This document shows, piece after piece, positions 1 to 10,117 of a stretch of 64,000 nucleotides of DNA. The DNA is taken from contig CAWBTF010000009.1 of assembly GCA_963791595.1 (NCBI GenBank), positions 1 through 64,000 of the forward strand, read 5' to 3'. Below the pieces are notes generated by a model that had not been told where the DNA came from, ran no database searches, and was given only the letters and a program-made list of their open reading frames with translations. This stretch comes from JAEMQF01 sp963791595. GTDB lineage: Bacteria; Pseudomonadota; Gammaproteobacteria; Burkholderiales; Burkholderiaceae_C. The first letter of the stretch is position 1, and the number at the start of each line of letters is the position of its first letter. A program made the position numbers and the translations under genes.

Positions 1-1
1 A

Positions 2-514
2 GTCGCCGCCGGGCTGTGCGGGCTGGGCACGGTGTTCGTCGGCTCGACGGAAGGCACGGCGAAGATGCTCTACGAAGCGCTACCCCCGGGGACAAAGGGC
101 GCCGACCTGGAACGCATCGCGCGCGACACGGTGGCCGCGTTTCGCGCACGCGGGCAGATCGTTCCGGGCCTGGGCCACCCGATCCACAAGCCGGTCGACC
201 CACGCGCGCCGCGCCTGTTTGCACTGGCGAACGAGACCGGCTTCAGCGGCGACTACATCCGCCTCGAACACCTGATCTGCGAGGAGGCGCAGCGCATCAC
301 CGGCAAGGTGCTGCCGATCAACGCCACGGGAGCGATGGGTTCGATCTGCTGCGAACTCGGGCTGCCATGGCAGATCGTGCGCGGCATCGGCGTTTTCGCA
401 CGCGCGATCGGGCTGGTGGGGCACATCCTCGAAGAGAGCAAGAACCCGATGGCGCTGGAAATTTGGCAGCGTGTGGAAGACGAGGCGACGGCGCATATTC
501 GACCTGGAGGATGA
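2..514 (+). CDS. Citryl-CoA lyase / citrate synthase-like protein (5' end missing)
   Basis: The reading frame is open from the first bases of the window and ends at 514, so only the C-terminal part (about 170 residues) is seen. The segment GLGHPIHKPVDPR matches the active-site histidine block of the citrate synthase fold, and the tail (VFARAIGLVGHILEE) matches its C-terminal helices. The family cleaves or forms citryl-CoA or citrate in central carbon metabolism. By eye, the position of the catalytic Asp of true citrate synthases is occupied by Thr in INATGAMGS, which fits citryl-CoA-lyase-like members better than citrate synthase. The substrate is therefore inferred. The gene is followed by a repeat-rich intergenic stretch. 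Confidence 0.75.
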   Translation, partial: VAAGLCGLGTVFVGSTEGTAKMLYEALPPGTKGADLERIARDTVAAFRARGQIVPGLGHPIHKPVDPRAPRLFALANETGFSGDYIRLEHLICEEAQRITGKVLPINATGAMGSICCELGLPWQIVRGIGVFARAIGLVGHILEESKNPMALEIWQRVEDEATAHIRPGG

Positions 515-642
515 GGCCCGATTGTTGATTTGATCGAATCGGGTCTGTCGGCTGCGATGGGCGGTTAGCCGCTTGCTCTTTGGTTCGCTCGCGGAAATGG
601 GGCCCCGTGCCATCGTGAAACAGCGTCGCGCTCCAGCGTCCG

Positions 643-1000
643 AGCGAGGGCAGGCGGCCCGGGATGCGTTCTCCGGCCCACGCTCGCGGGGTACCAGCCG
701 TGGTCCGGAAGCGTCCATGCGTCAACACCGGCATTTGTCCAAGAGCGTCCAGGACACCGCGAATGGGGCCTGCGAACGCACCCCGAGCCCCCTGCCCCGG
801 CACCCAAGATGGCGGGCAACGAGGTGCCGCGCCAACTACCGAGCAACAGGGCGGTGGTGGTGCCCCCGATCGCAGGCCCCATTCGCGGTGGCCCGCAAGC
901 GTCTCCGGGCTGCTGGCGGTGATGACGAGAGTGGCCGTGATGTTGCTCGGTGGTACCCCGCGAGCGTGGGCCGGAGAGCCGGGGCACCGCCGCCGCCCTG
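643..1000. repeat. MITE-like modular repeat, copy 1 (two inverted units)
   Basis: Intergenic stretch 515-1092 holds no credible gene but is highly structured. Unit 1 (645-800) has terminal inverted repeats at 645-670 and 775-800 (about 5 mismatches in 26). Unit 2 (847-1000) has terminal inverted repeats at 847-867 and 981-1000, consensus CAGGGCGGYGGYGGYGCCCC. The inner segments of the two units are inverted copies of each other: 671-696 pairs perfectly with 951-976 (26 bp), and 755-775 pairs perfectly with 870-890 (21 bp). The same element lies in opposite orientation at 58717-59071. No transposase is visible, so a non-autonomous mobile or structural repeat is the simplest reading. The flanks 515-642 and 1001-1092 show nothing I recognise. 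Confidence 0.85.
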
Positions 1001-1092
1001 CCGCGCGGAACGCCCGGGCGCGCGGCAGTTGGGGTGCTGATCGGTGCTGACCGCAGTCCAGTAACCCATCTCCGAGCGTCCCAGCGAATGCA

Positions 1093-1941
1093 TTACGCCA
1101 GCTCAAGCAACACCGGCTGATGATCCGACGCGTCACTGTCGGCATCCACACGCGCGTCCCGAACCCGCGGGGCGAGATCGGCGCTGACACAGATGAAATC
1201 GAACGTCATTGGCACGGGCCACTGCTCCTTGTCGTGCAGACCCACGGTCGGCGCGTGCGGCGTTGCCGGATGGGCGACTTGCCAGGCGTCGAGGTAGCTC
1301 GGCGTTTGTACGTCGATGGGCGCGACCAGACGGGCAAGGCCTTCGTCGGTGGGCGGGAAGTTGAAGTCTCCCGTGAGCACTGCCGCAGCGGCGCGCGGCA
1401 CGCTCTCAAAGGGCCCGTCTTGCCGGTCGCCCGGGCGTTCGGTGCGCGCGTGTGCAACCGCCTCGCGGTGCAGTTCGCGCAGGCGATCGATCTGCGCCGC
1501 GCGTTGGCTCTTCGAGTAGTACTCGAGGTGCGTGGTCGTGACCCGCAGCAGCCCAAGTGGCGTTGCCAGCGTCGCCTCGACCGCGACTCGCTGCATGCTG
1601 CGCACGCCGGCCTGCGCCGGCCACGGCAGCAGGTGGCGAAACGCCTGCCGCACCGGCGGGCGCGACAACAGCATGTTGCCGAACCTGCGGCGCTGACCGC
1701 CGGGGCCTGCGGTGTCGGTGGCGACGCCGCAAATCGCGGTGTAGCCGGGCAGCAAAGCGGCGATGCGCGCGAACTGGTTGCCGCCGTCGCAACCGGCAAG
1801 ATTCGAGTAGCCGTCCGACACCTCCTGCAGGCACAGCACGTCGAAGTCGGCGAAACGCCGCGCGTGCGCGACGATGCGCTCCAGGTCCACGCGGCCGTCG
1901 GCGCCGCGGCCCCACTGAATGTTCCAGGTGATGAGTTTCAT
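1093..1941 (-). CDS. Endonuclease/exonuclease/phosphatase (EEP) family protein
   Basis: 282 residues with the full set of EEP superfamily motifs: TWNIQWG near residue 5, the metal-binding glutamate in LCLQEV, THLEYY, the catalytic GDFNFPP, and C-terminal SDHQPVLLE. This superfamily hydrolyses phosphodiester or phosphomonoester bonds with a divalent metal; members act on DNA, phosphoinositides or other phosphoesters, and the sequence does not tell which. No signal peptide is seen, so it is probably cytoplasmic. The start MKLITWNIQW is the only ATG that leaves the first motif at the N-terminus. It is divergent from the membrane protein gene at 2058. Confidence 0.85.
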   Translation of the reverse strand: MKLITWNIQWGRGADGRVDLERIVAHARRFADFDVLCLQEVSDGYSNLAGCDGGNQFARIAALLPGYTAICGVATDTAGPGGQRRRFGNMLLSRPPVRQAFRHLLPWPAQAGVRSMQRVAVEATLATPLGLLRVTTTHLEYYSKSQRAAQIDRLRELHREAVAHARTERPGDRQDGPFESVPRAAAAVLTGDFNFPPTDEGLARLVAPIDVQTPSYLDAWQVAHPATPHAPTVGLHDKEQWPVPMTFDFICVSADLAPRVRDARVDADSDASDHQPVLLELA

Positions 1942-2057
1942 GCTCGTCGGCTCCGATGCGGGTGCGTGTGCGGCGGCCCCTCAGTCGCGCGCCGGCGCGA
2001 AGGCCGGCCAGGGATTCTTCGGTTGGCAACGTCTGCTTAGCATGGCAACATGACGAA

Positions 2058-2894
2058 ATGATGTCAGAGCGCGTTCTTTCCTGGTGGCTGTTTCTGTGCA
2101 CGGTGGGCGCGCTGAACATCGTCGCGTGGCTGCTCGCCGCTGCCGCGCTGAGCCGGCGCCAGGGTGCGCTCACGGCGCAAGCCTACACCTTGCGGCGCTG
2201 GCAATTGCTGCTCTCGGCAGGCTATGTGTTCGGCTGCGCGTTCCGCTCGGCGCTGCCGGTGTACGACGTGCCGCGCCTGTGCCTGTTCGACACCTGGCTG
2301 TCGAGCGTGATCGTCGGCCGCTCCGTGGCCACCGTCGCCGAGTTGTGTTTCGTCGCGCAGTGGTCGTTGATGCTGCGCGAAGCGTCGCGCGCCACGGGCA
2401 GCGGCGTCGGGCACACCACCGCTTGGGTGATGCTGCCGCTGATCGCGATTGCCGAAACGTTTTCCTGGTATTCCGTGCTCACCACGTCGAACCTCGGCCA
2501 TGTGGTCGAGGAGTCGCTGTGGGGCCTGTGCGCGGCGCTGATGGTCGCGAGCCTGGTCGCGATCTGGCCGCGCTGCGCCGCCAAGTTGCGCCCGCTGCTC
2601 GCCCTGTGGTGCGTCGCCGGGGTCGCCTATGTCGCATTCATGTTCCTCGTCGACGTGCCGATGTACTGGAGCCGTTGGCTCGCCGACGAAGCGGCCGGCC
2701 GCGCTTACCTGAGCCTGGAGCAGGGTGTGCTGGATGTAGCGGTGCGCCGCGTCGTCTCGCACAGCTGGGAAGACTGGAAGAGCGAAGTGGCGTGGATGTC
2801 GCTCTACTTCAGCGTCGCGGTATGGCTCAGCATCGCGCTCGTGCACGCACCGGTGCCGAGCCGGCGGCTGGTGGCGCAGCGGCTTCCAGCATAG
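2058..2894 (+). CDS. Hypothetical seven-helix membrane protein
   Basis: 278 residues starting at one of two adjacent ATG codons (2058 or 2061). The frame is open further upstream, but that stretch is Arg-rich and looks non-coding. About seven hydrophobic helices are visible, beginning with LSWWLFLCTVGALNIVAWLL and ending with a helix near the C-terminus, with an acidic, Trp-rich loop (WSRWLADEAAGRAY) before the last one. No domain was recognised. It lies divergent from the EEP gene and about 195 bp ahead of ugd; no operon is implied. An integral inner-membrane location follows from the helices; function is unknown. Confidence 0.7.
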   Translation: MMSERVLSWWLFLCTVGALNIVAWLLAAAALSRRQGALTAQAYTLRRWQLLLSAGYVFGCAFRSALPVYDVPRLCLFDTWLSSVIVGRSVATVAELCFVAQWSLMLREASRATGSGVGHTTAWVMLPLIAIAETFSWYSVLTTSNLGHVVEESLWGLCAALMVASLVAIWPRCAAKLRPLLALWCVAGVAYVAFMFLVDVPMYWSRWLADEAAGRAYLSLEQGVLDVAVRRVVSHSWEDWKSEVAWMSLYFSVAVWLSIALVHAPVPSRRLVAQRLPA

Positions 2895-3089
2895 CTTGGC
2901 TCCCCTGCTGGGGCGGGCCGACTCATTCCCTCCTGCCCGAGTCGTGCAGCCGCACGTGCCGCATGGCTCTGCGGCCGTTTCCCGTCACGGAACTGTCGGC
3001 AAGCCTTCACGCCCTGGTCACGCAGCATCGCGATGATCCGAGGCGGCGCACGCCCGACTGCGTCGCGCCGCCTAGAACAGGGAGTCTCC

Positions 3090-4466
<1,377 letters not shown>

Positions 4467-4496
4467 AAACTTGCGCCAGCCGCGCGCCGGCGATTC

Positions 4497-4880
4497 TCAA
4501 GCGTGTTTCGGGCGCCCGGTCTTCAAGCTCGGGACGGCATTGAGCGCGTCGAGGAAATCCTTGTCGCTCATCGCCTTCAGCGCACCGATTCCCGCGCGGA
4601 CCAGCTCGCTCTTCTTCACCTGCCGGGCCAGGCTCAAGCCACGCTCCTTGAGCGCATCGAGCACCGCGTATTCGGTCTTGGGGAAAGTGAAGCTGTCGCG
4701 GACCAACTTGGCCTTCGGCGCGGCGTTGGCCTTCTTCGCGCCGGCGGGCTTCTTCGCGGTGACGGTCTTGGGGGCCGCGGGCTTGGCGCCGGATTTGGCG
4801 CTGGCCTTGGCCCTGGGCTTTGGCGCGGCCGCCCCGGGTTTCTTCGCGGCGCGGGCGGTGGTGGATTTCGACGTCGTCAT
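4497..4880 (-). CDS. Small Lys/Ala-rich basic protein with a folded C-terminal domain
   Basis: 127 residues. The N-terminal half is a histone-H1-like tail rich in Lys, Ala and Pro (repeats such as AKKPAGAKKANAAPKAK). The C-terminal half (from about residue 60, FTFPKTEYAVLDALKERGLS) is not low-complexity and looks like a short helical DNA-binding or adaptor domain; I do not assign it to a named family. Such bimodal proteins are usually nucleoid-associated in betaproteobacteria, which is an inference here. The start ATG at 4880 has a strong ribosome site (AGAAGGA). The promoter region carries two GTATAC palindromes. Confidence 0.75.
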   Translation of the reverse strand: MTTSKSTTARAAKKPGAAAPKPRAKASAKSGAKPAAPKTVTAKKPAGAKKANAAPKAKLVRDSFTFPKTEYAVLDALKERGLSLARQVKKSELVRAGIGALKAMSDKDFLDALNAVPSLKTGRPKHA

Positions 4881-4898
4881 GCTTATTCCTTCTGAACG

Positions 4899-4937
4899 GC
4901 GTATACCGTATAAACCGTATACACAGTTTATCCCAAA
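4899..4937 (-). promoter_or_regulatory. Probable promoter/operator of the basic protein gene
   Basis: Two copies of the self-palindromic hexamer GTATAC lie at 4901-4906 and 4917-4922, 16 bp apart, with CCGTAT repeated between and beside them. Read on the minus strand, TTGGGA (4932-4937) and a TTTATA-type box sit in plausible -35/-10 positions. A paired palindrome over a promoter is typical of a repressor site. Which protein binds is unknown; autoregulation by the 4497-4880 product is only a guess. Confidence 0.45.
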
Positions 4938-4985
4938 CGGCCACCGGCTTGGCAAGGGCCTCGCGCGCGTCTGGTTGGCTTCGCC

Positions 4986-6263
4986 GTGAACCCATCGCCG
5001 CGCATGCCGGCCGGCTTCCACGCGCTGATCGCGGCGCAGTTCGCGTCGGCCTTGGCCGACAACGCGCTGCTGATCGTGATGATCGCGCTGTTGCAGGAGC
5101 GTGCGTTGCCGCCGTGGTGGGCGCCGCTGCTGAAGATCGGCTTCAACGCGTCGTACGTCGTGCTCGCGCCGTTCGTCGGGCCGCTCGCCGACGCCTTCCC
5201 GAAAGCGCGTCTGATGGCGTGGATGAACGGCGTGAAGGTGCTCGGCGTGATCGCCTTGCTGATCGGCGTGCATCCGATGGCCGCGTTCGCCTTGGTCGGC
5301 CTGGGCGCTGCCGCCTATGCACCGGCGAAATACGGGCTGATCACCGAACTCTGCGCTGCGAATCGGCTGGTCGCCGCCAACGGCTGGCTCGAAGTCACCG
5401 TCGTCGGCGCGGCACTGCTCGGCGCGGTACTCGGCGGCCTGCTGATCAGCCCGTGGCTGTTGCAGTCTTCGCTCGCCACGGCGTGCGCGGCGGCGTTGGC
5501 GCGACTGCCGGTGCTCGGTGCCAGCGGATTGAATCTATCGCTGCTGGCCTTGCTCGCGGTGTATGTGCTGGCCGCGCTGCTGAACACGGGCGTTCCCGAC
5601 AGCGGCGCGCGCTATCCGGCCAGTCACATCGACCCGATTGCGCTGACACGCGAATTCCGTCAGGCCAATCGCGTCCTTTGGCGCGACCGCGACGGCGGCC
5701 TGTCGCTCGCGGTGACGACGATCTTCTGGGGCCTGGGCGCGACGCTGCAGTTCGCGGTGCTGCGCTGGGCCGCCGATGCGTTGGCGTTGCCACTGGACCA
5801 AGCCGCTTATCTGCAGGCCGCGGTGGCGGTGGGCGTGATCGCCGGCGCCGCGGCCGCCGGGCGCTGGGTGCCGCTGGCGCAGGCCAAGCGCGTGCTGGCG
5901 GCAGGCGTCGTGCTGGGGCTGCTGCTTCCGGTGCTGGCGGCAACCACGCAGCTCGTGGTTGCGGTGCCCTTGCTCGCGTTGGTGGGCGCCGTGGGCGGGT
6001 TGCTCGTCGTGCCGCTCAACGCCTTGCTTCAGCACCGCGGCCTCGCGCGGCTGAGCGCCGGGCGATCGATCGCCGTGCAAGGATTCAACGAGAACGCAAG
6101 CATCCTCGTGATGCTCGCGGTCTATGCGGGGCTCCTGGCGCTGGAGGTGCCGATCGTGCCGCTGCTCGCGGTCTTCGGGGTTTGCATCGCCGCAGCCATG
6201 GCCGCGTTGATGTGGCGCGAGCGCTGCCAGACGCGGCGCGAAGCGGCGAGCGCCGCTGCCTGA
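4986..6263 (+). CDS. lplT: Lysophospholipid transporter LplT (MFS)
   Basis: 425 residues, about 12 membrane helices, major facilitator fold. LplT flips lysophospholipids (2-acyl-glycerophosphoethanolamine) across the inner membrane for re-acylation. The N-terminal signature AAQFASALADNALLIVMIAL and the loop AAYAPAKYGLITEL are characteristic. The partner acyltransferase Aas is not in the window. GTG at 4986 is taken as start; ATG at 5004 is an alternative that still keeps the whole first helix. It is divergent from the basic protein gene and convergent with the glycosyltransferase gene. Nearby genes also concern envelope lipids. Confidence 0.88.
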   Translation: MNPSPRMPAGFHALIAAQFASALADNALLIVMIALLQERALPPWWAPLLKIGFNASYVVLAPFVGPLADAFPKARLMAWMNGVKVLGVIALLIGVHPMAAFALVGLGAAAYAPAKYGLITELCAANRLVAANGWLEVTVVGAALLGAVLGGLLISPWLLQSSLATACAAALARLPVLGASGLNLSLLALLAVYVLAALLNTGVPDSGARYPASHIDPIALTREFRQANRVLWRDRDGGLSLAVTTIFWGLGATLQFAVLRWAADALALPLDQAAYLQAAVAVGVIAGAAAAGRWVPLAQAKRVLAAGVVLGLLLPVLAATTQLVVAVPLLALVGAVGGLLVVPLNALLQHRGLARLSAGRSIAVQGFNENASILVMLAVYAGLLALEVPIVPLLAVFGVCIAAAMAALMWRERCQTRREAASAAA

Positions 6264-6288
6264 ACCGGGTGCGTGCCGGCCCAGGCTC

Positions 6289-7527
6289 CTACGCCGCCGG
6301 ACGCTCAGTCACACCGAACGGCACGGTCTCGGGTTGCCCAGCCTCGCGGATCACGTTCGCCAAGACGCCCTCAAAGCGTGTCACCACGCCGTTCCAACCG
6401 GCCTCGACGGCGCTGTGGCGGGCAGCGATACCGAGCTTGTGCCGCAGGCCCGCATTCGCTGCCACTTCGACGGCGGCGTTGATCAAACCCGTGGCGTCGC
6501 CACGGGGAACGAGCAGACCGTTCGTGCCGCTGCGGATCAGTTGCCCGGCGGCCGCGTAGCCGTAGGCGAGCACCGGCAACCCGCTGGCCATGGCTTCGAT
6601 CGTCACGTTGCCGAAGGTCTCGGTCAAACTCGGGAACAGGAACAGATCGCTGGAGGCGTAGTGCGCCGCGAGATCGGCTCCGGTGCGCTGGCCTGCGAAT
6701 ACCGCGCCGGGGCAGCGTGCATGGAGTTCGGCGCGCATCGGCCCGTCGCCCACCAGCACGAGCTTCGCGCGCGCGCCGGTGCGAACAATCGCCTCGAACG
6801 CTCCGATCAACAGCCCCAGGTTCTTTTCCGGCGCGAGCCGGCCCACACAGGCAACGACCAGATCGTCCGGGCCCGCGCCCCACTCGCGACGCAGCACGTC
6901 GCTGCGCCATTCGGGTGCGAAGCGTTGCGTGTCGACGCCGCGCGCCACGACGCACAGGTTCTTGAAGCCGTGGCTCTCAAGATCGCGCCGCAAGGCTTCG
7001 GTGGGCACCATCGTGCTGTGCGTGTGATTGTGGAACTTGCGCAGGTAGGCCATGATCGGCCGGCGCAGCCAGCCGATGCCGTAATGTTCGCTGTAGGCGT
7101 GGAAGTTGGTGCGGAAATCCGAACTGATCGGCAGCTTCAACTGCATCGCCGCGCGCAATGCCGACCAGCCGAGCGGCCCTTCGGTGGCGATGTGCACCAC
7201 GTCGGGCCGGCGCAGCGCCCACTGCCGCAGCAGCGCGCCTTTCGCCGGCACACCCATGCGCAGATTCGAGTAGCGCGGAATCGGCAGGCCGCGCAGCAGC
7301 ACTTCGTGAAATCGCGCGCCGATATGGGCGACCTCAAAGGCGTGGTGGCGCGGGCGAACCAGCTGCACGTCGTGGTCGCGGCGCTGCAGGCCTTCGACGA
7401 TGGCGCGCACCGTGAGCGCGACGCCGTTCACCTCGGGCGGATAGGTTTCGGTGACGACCGCGACACGCAGGCCGTGTGCAGCGACGTGGCTGTCGATCAC
7501 GAGGCCTTCCGATTGAGCGCTTTGCAT
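6289..7527 (-). CDS. Glycosyltransferase family 4 (GT-B fold), mannosyltransferase-like
   Basis: 412 residues. The N-terminal donor/acceptor segment RVAVVTETYPPEVNGVALTV and the C-terminal nucleotide-sugar site (GRLAPEKN, then SLTETFGNVTIEAMASGLPV) are those of GT4 retaining transferases that resemble GDP-mannose-dependent alpha-mannosyltransferases. It probably adds a sugar to a lipid or polysaccharide at the cytoplasmic face of the membrane; the actual sugar and acceptor cannot be read. ATG at 7527 is chosen because the open frame upstream is Arg/Pro-rich and non-conserved in character. Downstream it runs tail to tail with lplT. Confidence 0.85.
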   Translation of the reverse strand: MQSAQSEGLVIDSHVAAHGLRVAVVTETYPPEVNGVALTVRAIVEGLQRRDHDVQLVRPRHHAFEVAHIGARFHEVLLRGLPIPRYSNLRMGVPAKGALLRQWALRRPDVVHIATEGPLGWSALRAAMQLKLPISSDFRTNFHAYSEHYGIGWLRRPIMAYLRKFHNHTHSTMVPTEALRRDLESHGFKNLCVVARGVDTQRFAPEWRSDVLRREWGAGPDDLVVACVGRLAPEKNLGLLIGAFEAIVRTGARAKLVLVGDGPMRAELHARCPGAVFAGQRTGADLAAHYASSDLFLFPSLTETFGNVTIEAMASGLPVLAYGYAAAGQLIRSGTNGLLVPRGDATGLINAAVEVAANAGLRHKLGIAARHSAVEAGWNGVVTRFEGVLANVIREAGQPETVPFGVTERPAA

Positions 7528-7750
7528 TGGCCGGACTGTGCCCGCCGGTCGCGACAGCACGATGACAGTACGCCGGCCCCGCTCAAACGCGTGACTTTGT
7601 CGCAGCGTGTCTCGGCGCAAGGCCTGCGCCGGCGCCGTGGGCCTGCGTTGGTGGCCCGCTGTCACGCCGCTTTCACGCGGCGCTGGCAAGATCGCCGGCA
7701 TGCACGCCGGGCCCCGGGGTGCGGATTGTTGACCCTGAGCGAGGTGCGCC

Positions 7751-8398
7751 GTGAAAGCTTCAATGCCAACGACTGATGCTCAATCTTCCGAGCAGTCCTT
7801 TTCGCAGATGCTCGCCGTGCAGCGCTGGGACGACCACCGCCTGTACCACCACAGCCGCATCAACCAGAGCCTGCATCTGCTGAGCGCGATCAGCTTCGTG
7901 ATTGCCTACGGCTTGCTGTTCGTCGACCCGGCGCTCGCCGCGGTGCTCGCTTGGTGTGTATCGATGACGAGCCGCCAGGCCGGCCACTTCTTCTTCGAGC
8001 CGCGCGGCTACGACGACGTGAACCAGCTGACCGACGCGACCAAGGAAGAAATCAAGGTCGGCTACAACATCCGCCGCAAGATCGTGCTGATGGCGGTGTG
8101 GGTACTGATTCCGGGCGTGCTCTGGGTCGAGCCGTCGGTGTTTGGGCTGATCGACCCCGCCACCACGTTCATGGGCTTCGTGCACAACGTCGGCATCGCC
8201 TGGCTCGCGCTCGGCGCCGGTGGGCTGGTGTTGCGCGTGCTCCAGCTGTGGATTCAGGACAGCCTGCTGACCGGCCTGGTGTGGGCGGCGAAGATCATCA
8301 CCGACCCGTTCCACGACATCATGCTGTACCACAAGGCGCCGCTGCATCTGCTGCGCGGAGAGCTGATCGACCCGATGGCGCATGTGCGCCATTCTTGA
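7751..8398 (+). CDS. Small integral membrane protein, Mpo1-like pattern (unassigned)
   Basis: 215 residues with about four membrane helices. The N-terminus has histidines spaced before the first helix (RLYHHSRINQSLHLLSAISF) and HFFFEP after the second; this resembles the histidine pattern of Mpo1/DUF962-type lipid-modifying dioxygenases and fatty-acid hydroxylase relatives, but the match is by eye and weak. GTG at 7751 gives the longest form; ATG at 7763 is possible. It is convergent with the aminotransferase gene and sits among lipid genes, which makes a role in membrane lipid metabolism plausible but unproven. Confidence 0.6.
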   Translation: MKASMPTTDAQSSEQSFSQMLAVQRWDDHRLYHHSRINQSLHLLSAISFVIAYGLLFVDPALAAVLAWCVSMTSRQAGHFFFEPRGYDDVNQLTDATKEEIKVGYNIRRKIVLMAVWVLIPGVLWVEPSVFGLIDPATTFMGFVHNVGIAWLALGAGGLVLRVLQLWIQDSLLTGLVWAAKIITDPFHDIMLYHKAPLHLLRGELIDPMAHVRHS

Positions 8399-8414
8399 GC
8401 GAAGCGCTGCTTGT

Positions 8415-10070
8415 TCAGAACCTGTGGCGCAGCATCTCCTGAAGGATGCCGCGCCGAATCGTGCGGTTCGTCTGCGCCGGGTCGCTCCACCACCAGCCAT
8501 CGGCCCGCATCGCGAGCGCCGCGTCGACGAACTTGCGCGTGACTTCGGCGAACTCCGCGTCGCCGTAGTTCAGGCTGAAGATCAGGCGCCCGGTGCCCAC
8601 CCAGCTCAGCGCCAGCCCCTGCTCGCGCAGGTAGAACTGGAGCATCCAGTTGTAGCGCGACGCTCTGGTGTAGAGCACGGTCCAGATCGACGAGAGGTTC
8701 GCCACCTGCACCGGAACGCCCGCGTCGCGCAGCGCCAGGTTGAAGGCCTGGGCACGCGCGTTCCAGCGCTCGTCCACACCCTCGTAGAGCGCCTTCACTT
8801 CGGCCGTGTCCAGTCGCTTCAGGAACGAGTTCATCGCCCCCATCACGTAGGGGTGCGAATTGAAGGTGCCGCGCGCGAAGCAGATGTCGGCCGGCCGGTC
8901 TTCGCGAAAGCGTTTCATCAGCGCGTGCTTGCCGCACACCACACCGACCGGCAGGCCGCCGCCGAGCGTCTTGCCGTAAGTCACCATGTCGGCGCGAACG
9001 CCGAAATACTCTTGCGCGCCGCCGGCGCCAAGGCGAAAGCCGACGAAGACCTCGTCGAAGATCAGCACGATGCCGCGCGCGGTGCAGACCTCGCGCAACT
9101 CGCGCAACCACGCGGTGTAGGCGGCGCGGTCGAAGCCGGCGCTGCGGCCGCTGTCGACGAGCGACGAATCGCCCGGCGCGCCGCTGTTCGGGTGCAGCGC
9201 CTGCAGCGGGTTGATCAGCACGCAGGCGATGTCGCTTCGATTGCGCAGCACGCGCAGCGACTTCGGGTCCATCTCCTTGAGCGTATACGTTTCACGCGGC
9301 GGCAGCGGGTTGCCGGGCCCGGGCTGAACGTCTTCCCACCAGCCGTGGTACGCGCCGCAAAAGCGAACCAAGTGCGTGCGCTTCGTGTGGTAGCGCGCCA
9401 GACGCACCGCCTGCATCACGGCTTCCGTGCCCGACATGTGGAACGACACTTCGTCCAGGCCGGAGATGGATTTCAGGCGCTGCACGTTGTCCAGCACACA
9501 AGGGTGGTAGGCGCCGAGCACCGGGCCGAGCTCGGCCACCATCGCGGCGCCTTCGGCGATGCATTGCTTGTAGAAGTCGTAGCCGAACACGTTCACGCCG
9601 TACGAGCCCGTGAGGTCGTGGAACACGTTGCCGTCCAGGTCGGTCACCGTGACGCCCGACGATTCGCGCAGGAAGCTGCCCGTCTTCAGGTGCTGGCGCA
9701 GGTACGGGCTGTACTGGAACGGCACGCGGTAGCTGCCGGTGAATTGCAAGTCGGCGATGCCCTCGCGGGCCTGCGCCGTCATCTGCGCGCTCTTCGAGTA
9801 GCGCGCGTCGTAGAGCGCGGCGAGCTGTTGAAAGCCAACGCGGCGCCGCGCAGCCACCTCGGCCGGCGCGCCGTCGGACGCGAAGAAGCGCTCTTCGTCG
9901 TAGGCGTAGCCGGGAATCAGCGAAGCGATCGCCTTGGCGATGCGCGAGTGGCCGGCCAGCGACCGGTGCTTGGCGCGCGAAAGTTCAATCCGGCGTTTTG
10001 CGCGCGGCAGCGTCCATGCGAGCGCGCCGAGCGCGAGGGCAGACAGGGCAAGAGATTCGTCCATGGGCAT
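8415..10070 (-). CDS. Class III PLP-dependent aminotransferase with N-terminal membrane anchor
   Basis: 551 residues. The core resembles glutamate-1-semialdehyde 2,1-aminomutase and other class III aminotransferases: the PLP lysine is in VTYGKTLGGGLPVG, the phosphate/ring site in SGTEAVMQAVRLAR, and the aspartate in LIFDEVFVGFR. Unlike HemL (about 430 residues) it has a roughly 100-residue N-terminal extension beginning with a short hydrophobic segment (LALSALALGALAWTLP), so it is probably membrane-bound. It is divergent from the phosphatidylserine decarboxylase gene across only about 47 bp. A role in amino-lipid synthesis is inferred from this pairing, not shown. ATG 10070 follows a GGGGGT ribosome-site-like run; ATG 10064 is an alternative. 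Confidence 0.82.
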   Translation of the reverse strand: MPMDESLALSALALGALAWTLPRAKRRIELSRAKHRSLAGHSRIAKAIASLIPGYAYDEERFFASDGAPAEVAARRRVGFQQLAALYDARYSKSAQMTAQAREGIADLQFTGSYRVPFQYSPYLRQHLKTGSFLRESSGVTVTDLDGNVFHDLTGSYGVNVFGYDFYKQCIAEGAAMVAELGPVLGAYHPCVLDNVQRLKSISGLDEVSFHMSGTEAVMQAVRLARYHTKRTHLVRFCGAYHGWWEDVQPGPGNPLPPRETYTLKEMDPKSLRVLRNRSDIACVLINPLQALHPNSGAPGDSSLVDSGRSAGFDRAAYTAWLRELREVCTARGIVLIFDEVFVGFRLGAGGAQEYFGVRADMVTYGKTLGGGLPVGVVCGKHALMKRFREDRPADICFARGTFNSHPYVMGAMNSFLKRLDTAEVKALYEGVDERWNARAQAFNLALRDAGVPVQVANLSSIWTVLYTRASRYNWMLQFYLREQGLALSWVGTGRLIFSLNYGDAEFAEVTRKFVDAALAMRADGWWWSDPAQTNRTIRRGILQEMLRHRF

Positions 10071-10117
10071 CCATTGGGTGTGACCCCCAGGGTTTAACAG
10101 TTGGAATTGACAACACG

